This document shows positions 11,874-26,800 of a DNA stretch of 64,000 nucleotides, one piece after another (within the stretch, counting starts at the first letter, position 1; each line of letters begins with the position of its first letter). This DNA comes from Gyrodactylus bullatarudis (taxonomy: Eukaryota; Platyhelminthes; Monogenea; Gyrodactylidea; Gyrodactylidae): the NCBI GenBank assembly GCA_012064415.1, contig SSNU01000086.1, positions 196,459-260,458 on the forward strand. The letters run 5' to 3'. The notes beneath the pieces are model-generated. The model saw nothing but the letters and a program-made list of their open reading frames with translations. It did not search any database and was not told where the DNA came from. A program made the translations under genes and the position numbers.

Positions 11874-14800
11874 ATGCGAATAGACAGATCGAAAATCTCC
11901 AACAGATGCAGTTATGATCAGTTGGAGTGTATGTTACTTGCCAAAAAACTTTCAACCTGTTCCTATTCAGAGCTGATTGAATGCATTTCAAATATTAAAG
12001 TTTGGAATTATGGAAAATGTGAACTAGGATTATGGGTTGATGTTCTCGATAGACTTGATCAGATCCTCGAACAAGCAGCCAAAAGAGTCGGCAAATGGCA
12101 ACTACATGTTGATCTTCCTGGTAACGAAGCTCTTGCCAAAGATGTTGTTGTTATTCTTGAATTCACTGGTCATCTTGTCGAACATAGCATTTATCGATAT
12201 CTTTATGGCAGTTGGGGACATATTATAACACTTTTCAACTCTTCGAACATGGATATCATTCTCGCTGTCCTTGGATTATCATATAATCTTAGTAAACGTA
12301 GCAATTATTTCAATCGGCAAGATAGTAACAACAAGAAAATATTTCTTGACAGACTATGCTCAATTGCTGAATCATGGGGAGGTGTTGAGAATGGTTTTGG
12401 CTTGGCCCAGTGCTGTTCTCCCTCATATGTATGTTTCAATTTGAACAAAGATAATATTTCGTTAAAATTTATTCTATTATCATATTTATAGTTACCATCA
12501 ACATCTTGTGATATACACTTTGAATATCAAACTCCAAACTCAAATCCAATTCAGAAGAAAATAGTCATGAAGAAACTCAACACTCTCAATAAAGCTCCAG
12601 ATTTGATTATGGAAGAGCTTTTAGAATTCCATAATATTCCCAGTGGCAAGCTCATGTCTTTGTTTTCAAGAATTCGACTAGCCTGTTATTTTGCTACTCC
12701 AGATATTCGGTACAAATGTATTAGAGCTCGTCTTCAAGCTCTTTCAACATTATGTTACACTTTTGATGTAGAAGGGAGATACTTTTATCCATCTTTAGTT
12801 GACGAACTGATTGATATTCTCAAGTTAGAAGGCGACGAATATATAGAAATCAAAGCTTGCACTTTTAAAACTCTGACAGCTATTGTTAATGCTAATAAGA
12901 ACTATTTCCAGTAGGTTATAGACTTTATTTCTACTTTTCAAAATGTGATCATTATTTTATTTTTAGGTGGAATAGTCTCATGGAAAGTACAGGAATTTTA
13001 TCATTCGATGGTCTTTTACCTCGTATTACTCGAGAATGGATTAATGATATCATTTCCAATAAAATAGACATTTCAAATATTGAAGCCAACAAACAATTCA
13101 CTACTGGAATTCTCTCATTTCTTTACCACTTGGCGTGCTATGAGGAAAGTAATTCGTCAAACAGATATCATGTCCCTTCGTTCACTAGTTGTGGCATTCT
13201 TGACTCAATGTTGGAACTTATAAAATGGCATAATCCCAAAAATGATTATTTAACCTATGCCACAAGAGCAGTTCGTGTCACTGACCAGATTCTCGTCAAT
13301 ACTTCGAATACTACCCTTCATGCTATAAAAATATTGATAAATAGATTATCATTTGAAGTTGTATTATTCGAAACAAAATCATATTCTAATGAGGTGAGAT
13401 ATTAGTTATAGCTCACCATTGTAATTATATAAAAAATTTAATTTTTAGGACGCTTCAAAATCTATTGATTATTCTTTGAATAATCAGCGATTTGGTCTGA
13501 TGAAGTCAATGCTGAACTTGTTGAAGAGACTTTGTCTAGACAATCGATGGAATGAGCAAATGAGGAATTATATTGAAGAAGAACTACCTGAAGTTATGAA
13601 AAAGATATACCTAAATCCCGAATTGGCGACAATCCCAAACCTATCATTTTATGCTATGGAGGCATTGACAAATTACATGTACTCGTATCCCTCCCGATTA
13701 AGTTCAATGCAATCCAAAGGTGTTACAGATGATATTTTGAAAGCTCTCACTGAGTTTCCCCTTCCCAAAGCTCGTGACAGCTTAATTCTTATTCCATCTC
13801 TCTTGAATACATTATCTCTAAATAGTTCTGGGGCTAATGCAGTGCTCAAATCAAATATTATTCAAATTTATTTGAAAACTCTTGTTTCACCCAAATATCT
13901 CTCAGCAATGAAGACCAAACGTCTTAAAGATTTGCATTCAACTTCGAATACAACTTCTTCTAACCTTGCCAATAATTATTTTACAAGTGCACAAAACCCG
14001 GCCAATGCCAATTGTTCCACACTTCAGAATAATCTCACTGCCTCTCAGATGTCAAACGCCATGTTGGAGTTATTGAAGAATCATTCTCCCCTAAAAAACC
14101 CAGTATTTGTTGCCATTATTAATTCCTTCAAGTCTATCATTGAACGAGGAAATAGTGTTTCGGCAACCCTGATTAAACGAAGTCATTCAAATAAGACATA
14201 TGCTACTGACTCTAATCGTCAAAAAGAGTAAGTTTTTCTTAATTAGCATTACAAAAATGAAATCTAAGCATTATTTCTAGGTCAAATTCACCGTCTACAT
14301 TTGAAGAAAAAGAAGCCTCTCCATCAAAGCCGAATTCAGATCAAAATTCTAATCCTGACGAATCAACTGATATTGATGGAAAGAATGATAAGAAAGCCTT
14401 GGAGATGGACGAAAATTCTGACGGAATAGCAAGTCAAAATTTAACGGATTACATTTTCAATCTCAGCAAATTTGTTGAAAAACTTCTTACACCTGTTTTC
14501 TCAACATCAGATTCTCTTGCTAAAACTTTTATTAATCAAGGAGGAATTGGAGTTCTTTGTGATATTCTCAAAATGCCTGGACTTCCCTTTGATTTTCCTG
14601 TATCCATAGCTTGTGCATCAATGTGTAAAATATTTGAGTTATTATCAAATTCCACCTCGAATTTCGATCAATTTGAACCCCTATTCAAGACACTACAATC
14701 AAATTTGAGCAATTTGGATGAGATGACCTCCGCTCCATTCACAGATAATTCTTATTTTCTTCGAGAATATCTTGACAATTATAATGTTAAAGTTTTGCAT

Positions 14801-17800
14801 GAAATGGTCATAACTGCATCTTTGATATGCATCATAGTTCAAGTTATGGATAATCTCAAGTCAGATTCAAAATTGAATTTCATCTCAACCTGGCTCAAGT
14901 ACGACTTCATACACAAAATGAGGTAAGTTTACAACTAATGAATGGTTGCATTTACGTCATAAAAAATAATCGAAATAATTATATATCAATTTTCAACTTG
15001 ATCTTTTATTAACCAATTTACATGCATTTTTTCAAAAAGATTTTATCTCGAATGAAATTTTTCGTTTCTTGTTAGTCATTCTCAATTGAAAAATTAAATA
15101 TTCTGGATTTTCTGATTAATGTTTAACAATCTTTCAACATAATTTATAAAATAAATTCTTTTCTAGCAACGTCTTTGTAAAAATCAACTGGGAAGCTTGT
15201 ATAATCCTGAATTTACTCGCTCTGGATCCATGCACGAAGGATGCAAGTTTAGAGAAATACTACTATTCCAAAGGAAAGCCCTCAAATTCAACCTCATCTT
15301 GTCTTTCGAGAGTACCTCTAAACGATTCAATGCCTAGCTACGTTGAAGCTCTCTACCTACATAACCTTGTGAAAAAGCAATTAGCGTCTCTCATTGAAAA
15401 ATCTGGAGGAGAACAAAACTTTTTGGATCTTGCCAGTGATACATTTCTCTATAAAAATGCATGTATGTTAATCTCACTCTATATCTAGATTGACAATATT
15501 TATGAAAATTTATAAAATTTTTTAAAGGTTTACTGAAGCCATCCGTTTGGATTCTCTATGTGTTGAGTTTTCTAATCAATAGTATAACTCAGCTGTGCAC
15601 AGCCCTTTCTAGGTTCTGCACTTCAGCAGCTTCTGGAACTCATTCTAGGCGTATGCGTTTTACTCATTCCAATCAGGATCTCAATCTCATCATTCCAGCT
15701 GCCAAACGAGAAATGACTCTCAATCAACTCAGTCATCTTCTTGTAAACATTTTATCCTGGAAACATGAAAATCCTACACCTTCAAATCAATTGAAATCTA
15801 TCATTCAAAATATGCGTTACACAGCTATTCGCTTCACAAATCTGCTACTACAAGACCTATCTAATGAGAAAACCAATCTAACCTTCTTCAATTCCTTTTA
15901 CCAAGTGTCTGGAATCAATCATTTCTTCAAGTTTGTTTATCATTCATATTTTACACGTGCTTGTTGTTATACACATATTTATTTTTATAGCCTTTTCAAA
16001 GATTTGGAGAAAATAAAATTAGATCAAGATGAGAAAAATCGTGAGTATTTCCAAATTAACTTTTGTGTGTATTTATTATAAAAAACTAAATTCCTTTAGC
16101 TGCATTCCAAGAGATTCTTGAAGAGTGGCTGATATGCGGTGATCGTTTGAGTAACCAGAATAATCTGAAAAAATCAAAAGCGATTCAATCTGGCAACCCG
16201 AAATTCAATACAATACCCGAGAATCAGCCAATGTCTTTTGACCCTCTGACCTCGAAGCAAGATCTTTCATCAAATTTGGCTCTATACCAAAAATACATAA
16301 ATCGAAATATGATTGGTCCATTAGCTCAATTATGTTCCAAGCCACAATTCCTCAATCTCCTCTCGATAAATGGTGTTGAGCATTTGTTAAACATGCTTAC
16401 AAGTGTTATTAATTACATATTCGATAGGCCAAAGAATCCAGATTCTTCATCCGGAAGTTCTGATGTTCTTCATTTTCATCTGTACATTGATGTAATTTTT
16501 TCCCATTTATTAAAATAATGCGTTTTTAATGTCGATTATTCCTTTTCAGAATTGTCAGGATACATACGATAAGGAAAAGAAGCTCCAATGCATTTCTGAT
16601 GATACAGTTAATAAAGAATTAGATCAAAGTAAAGAAATCTTGATAGAAAATTTCTTTGAAGCTTGTCAGTTGTTGGCTGAGAAACATCCCAAGAATGAAA
16701 TACTCCATCATATTTCAGAATTGTTTATTTCTACTAATAACTATGTCGATTATATTGAAAAACTACTCACTATGAGCATTGAGATCTTACAAACACATGA
16801 CATGAGTAAAATTCTCACCAACTCATTTCTCGTCAATCTTCAATTGGTCGCTCTTCTATTTACAAGGGCACGTGATGTCTGCTTGTTGAAAATGCACAAG
16901 CGAAATCTATTGCCAAAAATACTAAATTTCCTACAAATGATGCCAAGTTTTATGTCAAAAATTAAACGTGAAAATGAAATGATGAAATCTTGGAAATTGA
17001 TCATGCTCTTAACCCTAATCATTGATCTCTATGAGAGATATGTAACGGCTTTAATGTTGAAGAAAAAGACTTTTGATACATATAAGAATGCTAAGCGTTG
17101 GGTATTTTATGCACTGTCTCTGTGTAAATGGTCTTCATTTGGAACGTTGTTTGATCATGATGAATATGAAAATGTTGATAAGATCATCACAAAAGCCTAT
17201 GAGGATGGAAAATTCTACTGTGATTTGAAGAATAACATTAGAATCGAATTTTCAACAATGACAATGAGCTCTCCCTCCATGAAAACCTGTCCTGTTTTGT
17301 TCCTGTTAGAAGATGAGGATGAAAATTCTTTACCCGATCCAGAATCTGAGAAGAGAATGCAGATTGAAGAAGATGAGTCTAGATTGTGTCAAAATTACAA
17401 ATCTTTCATTCTTTCAACAGAGCAACCACCCTCATTGTCACTAGACGAGCGTAAAAACCTATGTGCTACCCTCCTCACGCTGTTTAGAGTCGAATTTGAT
17501 TCTAGCCCATTGCCAAAGAAAGAATGCTTTATGAATGAAGATGTATGCCAGGCAATATTCCGTCTCTTACTTCGATTGATCAGTTCAGATTATAGTGTCG
17601 CCGAGCATTGTTTGATAAATCTAGACATAGTCCCAACCCTTTTAAACTACTCTCATTTGCGCCAAATTTCTGATTCCTATTCTGCCTATGTGGGTCTCAT
17701 CTTTCGTCAACTCTTCGATGACGAAAAAACTACTGAATATATTATTAGAGATGCAATACAAAAGATTCAAGATTTATTCATACCTTCAAAGCCAACAGAT

Positions 17801-20800
17801 GAGAATGAATCTTCCAACAAGCTTTATCAAACCATAAAAACCCAAGCAAAATTCCTCATTATCAGCTTGTGTATTCCTTTTTATGCTAAAAATCCAGAAT
17901 TAACCTTGTCGATAATTCGTTCAGAATTGGACTTGGATAATCAGGCTAAGAAGGACTGTTGTACCAAAAAAGTTATTCTCTCTGAACAAAAAAAAGAAAT
18001 GTTGGATACCTTGCTGAATTATTTATTTGCTCTCAGTGGAGAAAGCAACAGTCAGAGCTGGGTGGTTGAGCACATGAAAAAAATAAAAACTAGACAACAA
18101 ACATTAACCTTTGAGTTGGTCAATTCCAGCACAACCCCTAATGGTAATAATCCTAATGTAAGTTATCTTTTAATCAAAATAATTCTTCCTTGATTTAATT
18201 GCATATTTTCATATTCCAGCTTGTACAAGTATCTTGCTCCAGTGTATTAACATTTATATGTGGATTTAGTGATTGGTATCCTCATGTTGCTGAACATGTC
18301 TCACAATTTATCCCTCAGAATGGCGGAGAAAATTCGACCATGATTAAACATATTCTTCAAAAACTTTTAATTAATCCCCAAACGACACACTTGACAACAT
18401 TTCTTTTTGAGTCATTGGTATTTGCTACTTCAGAGAAGACCCAATCCAAAATTATCAAAGACTTTAGCTCATCCCTCAACTTTGTAATCTCTAATACATC
18501 AGGTGAGTCAAATTTTGAATGCTTATGAATTAATCAAAAATTTATATTTTCCTCTAGATCCTCAATATCCTAATCTACGTAATGAACTCATATCAGCCCA
18601 TATGCGCATACTCACACTTCTACTTCAAATGCCAGTCGATCCGAGATTGTTATTGAAATTGAGTCTCTTTAGTGATATTGCCAAATTGATTGCACTTGTT
18701 GGGTGTAATCTTTCCAATACACAGTCTACATTCATCACTATTCTCAAGACCCTAGAATCACTTTTATCTCTTGATAAAAGTTCTGTTATTTCACATCTAA
18801 GTCTTGGCTCAGTTACGGGTAGTAAGAACAAAAATTATAAAAAGACAGCAAGAAACTCAACACGTTCTATCCAATCCAACCCACAAACCTCATCAACATC
18901 GGTTAATCCACAAGAGAATGGCGAAACATCTCAATTAAACATTTCAAACGTGAGTGAAAGCCCCTCCGTTACTAATACCGGTGATGTTACAATGGATGAA
19001 GACGCAGAAGATGCCGATCAGAATGATCAGATTATGAATGAAGCTGATATTTTTGACTTGGTCAACTATCGTTTTAATAATCAGACTAACAATCACGAGG
19101 CAACCAATTCTTCATCTTCTACTGCAGATGCTGCTTTTGCTGCTGTCCAGAGAGCCACACAACAACTAATTCAGTTTCGAAGAAATAGAAGAAATCGCTT
19201 TGCTGCTTTCACTTTATCTGAAGCTCTCAATGATGCTATCGACGAGGTCCTGTTTACTAACAGTTAGTTTTTCCTGATTTTGATTATTTGTGCATACATT
19301 TAGTGCCAAAATTTTATAATTCTTTATTCATGATTATAATTTTATTATTATACAACATTTTGCCTCTCATCTAGCTGGAGATACTGATCAATCATTATCT
19401 TCAATTGTCTCAGGGGATCCTAATCAACCTTCGCTCTTTTCCAATCGCCAACTCCGTATGAATATAACACGCCAAATACGCCAATCTGTTGTTCAATTAA
19501 ATAGAAGAATTCTTAATCGTCAATTAAATGGTAACAGTATCGGTGGTCAGACGAGAATGGAAATAACTCCTGACGCTATCAACTTGGATCATCATCTCAT
19601 TGATCATTTTGACGATGTTGAGGACGACGATGAAGGAGATGATGGACCAACTCATGACGAAGACGATGACGGGGAAGATGATGATCAGGGTAACAATAAC
19701 AACGAAGACGATGAGGATAATGATGATAACGAAAGTGAAGATCGCATTCGAAGTACTGGCGGAGACCATGGGGATGAGGATGACGAGGAAGATGAGGATG
19801 ATGAGAATAACGAGTCTGAAGGTGAGTATTCATATAAATAGTTTGGTAATACAAAATTCTTTTTTGCCCCAACAATCTTTCATGCTCTTTCATATGGTTT
19901 TATAGGGAAAAAATGCTTAGCTTTTGGTTATCTTCAGAATTAGATTAAGGCTGAGAATAGTTGAAATTTTTAGCTTTCTCCAATTAATAGTGACTAAACT
20001 AAAAGGTATAAATCAAATTGTAAATTGAACACAAGGATTAGAGTACAAATTAATTCTTCTCTCATAAACTTAAAGTGTGCTGTCTTGATTCACTAAAGTT
20101 CTTTTTTTGGTACATTGATGAAAATTAGTAATAATTTCAGACGTATCTTAATAAGAGAGAAAGAGAGTAGTGCAATCAAGACTCAAACTTAAAGAGGATT
20201 ATCAATCTCTTTATAAACGAATTCTCGAATAATTTTTCAATGTTCTAGATGAAGACGATGAAGATGATGATGAGAATTCAGATCTTGGTTTAATATATCT
20301 CGGTCAAAGTTCCCATAATGATCAGCCCCTATACCGAGATCCTATTGGAGACGAAGGATCCGCAGGAAATGATAGTTCACAAACAGAGGAAGAAGACGAA
20401 GATGATGGTAACTCAAATATTCATTCCAATGACATTATCTCTCTAGATGACAATGCTATAATTGAAATAAGAGCTGCTAATTCACCTGGTAACGATAATA
20501 GTCAAGATATCATAGATGGCTCCGCTCAAACGAACGATTCAATTCATCCACGTCAAGAAATTTTGAGTTCAAATAATGTTAATCTGATATTTGACACTGA
20601 AAATGACATGAGGACTAGAAGTAACAGTGAAGCTTTGAGGAACATTGCTACTTCAAGTGCTGTCATTGGAACATCACCTAGAACTAATACAAATACAACT
20701 GTAACCAATGAAACAGATACATTCGCAACTCAATCAAATCCCACTTCTAACTCTGATGATAATAATGAACCATTCGAAGAAGACTCTTACCAACCACTTC

Positions 20801-23800
20801 GTATGACTCTGATGCGACATAACGGTCATTCTTCAAATGCCGGTGTTCGTTCAGTGACCTCTGCCAATACGAATCGTTTCCTTTTCAGATTATTGGCTCC
20901 TTCATTTACAGAGCATTCCTCTAGCATTCATTCTATGAGCGGAGGACAATTTCGGGGAAGTGACAACTTTGCTGCCTCGATTAATTCTTCAAACAATACA
21001 AATCCAATCCAGAATGCCATCCTAAATATGCTGGAAAATAGTCAATCATTTTATAATCAAGATTCAACAAGTGGTAATGGTTCATCAAACTCAAACCAGC
21101 CCTATTCTCAAAATGTCTACAATCGGCAGAATCTCATTATTGGCTCAGATACACAAGTTCCAGTTTTGAATTTGAATAACAACAGGCCTCCATTCCAGCC
21201 CTACAAGACATTCCCTTCTCAACATCCAATTCTTGAGGTGCCAAACAACTTACTCAAATCACTTTATTCATCTATTTATCCTAGAAATAATCCACATGAT
21301 TCAAGAGCTAATAAAAATGACATTTCTAGTCGCCAGGCTGGATCCGATTTACTTTCTGATCTTTTCTCCCGAGCTAATTCCCACTTGTCTAATATCGATG
21401 AAACAAATAAATCTGATAACAAAAATTCTCATGGTGTAAGTTTTTTTTATTTCAGTCGTATTGTCAAAAATAATAACTTGTTTATCATTCAAAGGTCCAT
21501 GAGAGAATCAGTTCAATTTTATCTGATGACCGAGTTTGGAATCTACTATCCTCCCAAGCCAATGATGCACCAAAATCCCTATTCTCTATTATTGCCTATT
21601 TCTTTGGGCCTAACGGAGAGAATCTCAACGATAATAATGCAGTTGAAAGTTTATCAACATCAGGAAATGCTCTCATTATCGCAAGTCATTATATAAGAAG
21701 CATTGATCTGGCTAGAATGCAGTATGGCTGTGAACTAACTGACATGTACATGTTAGTTGTCGCTGAAACCTGTAAAGATTCAATTCTCTCAATAATAAAC
21801 GATCTTAAAGAACAAGAGAAAGAACAAGAGGAAACTCTTCGTTCCATTGAAGAGGAAGAAAACAAGCTCCATGAAGAGACAAGTAAGTAGATTCTTACAT
21901 TTAAAAAACTCTGCTTGAAATAACTCTTGACTATCTAAATATGACTTTTGAATAAGTACCAAATACTTATTGACATTGTACAGTAGTTTACGTGTAAAAA
22001 AGAAATAAACCTTGTGATTCTAAATTCGATAATTAATTTAGAAAACAAAGAGGAATCTGATAAAGATCCAGCCACTGAGCAAACCATGCCCCGGTTTAAT
22101 GAATCATCTGATCCAATACAAATTATTACTATAAATTTGTCTGAAGGTTCATCACAAAATATAACAACCAGATCAGAAGAGTCAACTGTCCTAGAAAACC
22201 AGTTAACCGCACCAGTTCCTGAACAAATGGATATAGATGACAATACCATAGCTGATAATACTCGTCAGTTTCCTTAGCCCATTCTTTTTTTTGTATTTTT
22301 GATCAACAAATAATGATGAATTTTTAATTTCACATGTAGAGAATTATCAAAAGATTTAATTAGATTATTTTTGATCCATAATGGAATCTGAAATTTCCAA
22401 TCAAATATAAGTATGAGTCGATTCAATCGGAAACATAATTATTAATATGATAAATGACAAATCTAATTTCAACCTTGATTTATCTTTCAGAATCTCAGGA
22501 TGTTGAATCAAACTCTGCTCAGTCCATGCAAATGGATACAATTGCAGATGATACGCCTCCTCAACCTACTGTTGAAGTAGCTCCATCGAATAACAATGAC
22601 CCAGTTCCACCTCCAACTCCTCGACGTATTCCTGTTACTGACGAAGAAACAATCGCTGCAATGCGAGAAGATGGAATGGATGAATTGTTTCTCGATGCTC
22701 TGCCCGAAGATATGCGTCGTGAGGTGCTCGCTGATTATCGAAGAAATATGCGTCTAACAGCTCAAATCAATGATACTCCCTTGCCAGAGCATATTAATCC
22801 GGAGTGGCTAGCTGAACTTCCAGCTAATATTCAGGAAGAAGTAATCGCTCAAGTAAGGAGTGAAAATCAGACAACGACAAGTAACCCTTCAACTACATCT
22901 ACTCAGTCTATATCAGTCCAAGGAAATGAATCTTCAACCACAAATGCGAATGAGACAGCTACAACAACTCCCTCAAATCAAGAGCTTTCTTTGACTCCCT
23001 CAACTACTATTAATAATAATCCTCCCACAGATTCAAACACATCATTTTTATCTTCTCTTCCCCCTGACTTACGACGGGAAATATTTGCTGACATGGAAGA
23101 CAGCCAAATTGAACTCCTTCCTCCATCTCTTGCAGAAGAGGCTCGACAATTGCGCCGTCCACCAGCTAATTTTTCTGGAGTTAGACGTTTAGATGACCAA
23201 TTTTCTTCTGAATCTGCCAACAGAAATCGTCGCCGTGATCCTATAATAAATCAACGTAAGTTATTGTAATTATATGCTATGACACTATTTTTCAAGTTTT
23301 TCACCAAATTATAGCAACAATCAGACCACGCCCACTCATATCTTTCTTTAATTCATCGAATCCATTGATTTCGAGAAGTTCTGGATTTCCAGTGGCTCCT
23401 TACGAATTTGGGTCTCAAAGGTTAGATTCAAATTTTTCGAATTCAACCAGTGCAGATTCCTCAATTAGCTTTCTCAATGTGCCTTATCATAACATGAATT
23501 TGATACAGCGAACAGGTCGTCAAAATGCTATAAGAGACATCACACCTGGTTCCAGTAGTAACACATCATCAAGCAATGTCAAATCATATCCATCCTCTGT
23601 ATTGAACACAGTCAATTCAAATCAGGGAAAGCGAGAAAAACGGCCACTTGTCTACACGCTCCTTGATCATGAAGCTATGAGTTGTTTACTTGCTCTTGTT
23701 ATCGTAAACTCTGTGCCAATATCCTATAGTTCCGAAAATTCGAGTACAAATCAGACATTAGCAAATGATCCCAACACTAGTGTCTCATCGAATTCTATCA

Positions 23801-26800
23801 GAATGCCTAGCTCCATTTCTACTGAGCAACAAACATCCTCCAACTGGAATAACCGTGCCAATTCACAAACTAGCTCTCTCTTTTCCCTATTCAACTCCGT
23901 TAGTAGAACAAATCCGGTAATCTCAAATTTGGCCAGGAGCAGTCAAGCAGCTTCCTCAATATGGTCATTCCCTAATCAAAATCAAAGTATCAGTGGAATA
24001 ATGAAAAAAGTATTTATATCAGGTTTTCAATATCTATACTGATTATTTAAATAAATTTTTTTCTAGCTAATTCAAGAGCTTGGCTTCAACTGGTCAACAA
24101 GACGCTGGATTGTTGTCAGTATCATCAATACTCTAAAAATGATTACTGATGATAAGTCAAAAGTAAACCTCGAGACTCCCAGAAATCAGGAAGGGACCAC
24201 CATGATGAACAATAGCATTTTCCATGTCGGCTTCGAAGCTGCTCTTGGCTGTGTTGTGAAAATATTCTCACCAACCAATGACAGAGATATTCGTATTCAC
24301 CCACAAGCTGCCAATATGGCTTGTTCATTCCTTCTTGATACATTGAAAGATATCTCCACTAGCTATCCAAATCATTTTTATCCAAGACCAAATTGTCCTC
24401 TTAACTGGAACAAGATCAAATCAAACGGTTAGTCACTTGATGAATGAATATTTCCATAATCTGATTGCGTTCGATAAACCTTACAAAATAATATTCAATA
24501 CTTTTTCAGAAATTAGAACAAACTTTTGGGACATCTTGAACAGACTTGTTAATGATTCCACTGACTCGAATTCTTGTCCAGTTTCCATGCGTCTAAATGA
24601 ATCTTTCTCTAAAACACCTTCAACTCAGCTTGATGCTAAAGATAAAACAAGGAAGAAAGAAACTCAATCTAGAAAGTCCACAAAAGGTATGTTTTAAAAA
24701 ATCCATATTCTTGTCAATTGTAGCCTCACCAATTATTATTTTTCATAGCTCCAGTATCCAGTTCACTGACGCCAACAAAACGAAAATCTCCTTCAAGTGA
24801 TAAAGAGATCAACTCAACTAATTATAGTATCACTAATGTTTGTGGTGGCAATCATAAACCGCAAGATTCTTTCTATCTTCTCCTTAGTCTCCTACTTGAG
24901 CCATGCATTATTCCTGGAAATCAATCACATGTTGAGAAATTACTCAGTATCTTAGTGTTTGTTACCAAAGATTTCATTTCTATGCCTAATCCTACGCTTG
25001 AAAAGAAAGATGAGACAAAATCGTCTGAAACAACTCAGCCGGATAAAATTCAAGAAACCTCGAAAATGAATGATCCTCCTAAAGTTAAGGAGAAAGAAGA
25101 CCTCATCAAATTTATTCCAAGAGAGACTATAGAGGTTCTGTGTAGAATTGTCACTGACAAGAAGAGCAATGATCAATGCAGAAACTTGGCCCTAAGTCTT
25201 ATCAACCTATTCGATAAGACTAATGAGACTGTACGAGAAATAGTTATTGATTTATTTGAAAAATCTGCATCTACATTAATCAGTCCTGTAATTGATCAAT
25301 TAAGTCAACTAAAAAATGAATCTAATTCTATTGCCAATGAAAGGACGGCAATTTCAATGCCAAGAACATCTCTACCTTCTTCCTCTAGCTGGTCAGTTTT
25401 GAGTACTACTTCTTCAGGAGGTACCTCAAATATTCAAAATATCCCTTCATCATCTAATGTTTCTGAGAATGTTCAATCACAAACATCGCCTATCAATAGT
25501 CAAGATACTACTAATAATAATGAAGAACAAAATGGTCCTGCCAATTCATGGTCTCATCAAGTTGTTTCCTTTAAAGACCTGAAATTATTCCCAGCACTAT
25601 ATCATTTTTACAACTACAAACCTGATCATATTCGATTAACAAAGATCCTTTCATTGATCATTAGCTTTTCAATGAAGAATCAAATCAAAACAGGTGAAGT
25701 TAACAAAGTCACTCGTGTTCCAGTTACATCAAGTATGCTCGGCTCAATTTCTCATATCAATAAATTATGGGAAGAATTGGATGAAACTCTTGACGCGTTA
25801 GAGGCCAAGGAAATTTATAATGGAGTTGCTTTACTTCAACCAATAATTGAAATATTTTGTCTTGCACATATGCAGCATATACAAGACTCGGTTGTATTCA
25901 CATACAAGCCCATTAATTTGAGCAATTCTTCCGGAAGTAATAATGGCATTGTCTTCAATAATGCTAGAAGCCAAAATCGCTCATTCACTATAAATCACTA
26001 TTGGCATGATAATGTTGGTTCAAACAGGCAAACTGGAAATACCAACTCTAATATTGCTGGCACTTTTCTCAATCGGAACACTTATCAATCTAGCCTTCAA
26101 GATTCTCTAGTTGATATCACACCCACCCTTTTGTCATTATTGCCACCCTCAAGCTCAGGTAGCTCAACTAGTCAATCAAACTCCACTAGTAATGATCAAG
26201 GTTCGTCTAGAAATCCAACTGCTACCACCGAGTCAGGTGTTGATGATGAAATGAAGCATGTTGACAACTTCCAAATGGACCTCTCAATCGGAGGAGCTAT
26301 GTCACCTAAAACAATTGAGGTTATCAAAAACGCACAAACCCCTGATCATTTAAATCCAATATCAAAGTTCGCTGAACGCCATAGAAAGGCCATCAATTTT
26401 CTCTTAAGAAAAATTCCATCTGATACTCAACTTATTGAAAGTCCTCTCGTGGTATTTCTACAATATCCCCGTCTTATAGACTTTGATATAAAACGTCGGT
26501 TCTTCCGTCAACGCTTGCTATCTGCATCAAGAAATCTTCACTCGAGTCGATTCAATGATGAATCAGTTGTAATTTCTCGCGATAGAATTTTCGAAGATTC
26601 TTATGCTCGGTTACACAGAAAAACACCAAATGAATGGCGTCATAAATTTATTATTCGGTTCCAAAGTAAGATAATTTGTTTAGTTTCTAATCGATTTATT
26701 TATTTACTCAATTTATGTATAATTTAGTATAAATTTTTCTATTAAGCTTGGTCATAAATTATTTTTCATCTCATTTATCATTGACTTTTCTGCTTTTAGA

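Noticed and set aside
19524..19905. Overlapping frames on both strands around the acidic tract
   Set aside because: They are shadows of the GAT/GAA/GAC-rich HUWE1 exon 13 and have no independent features.
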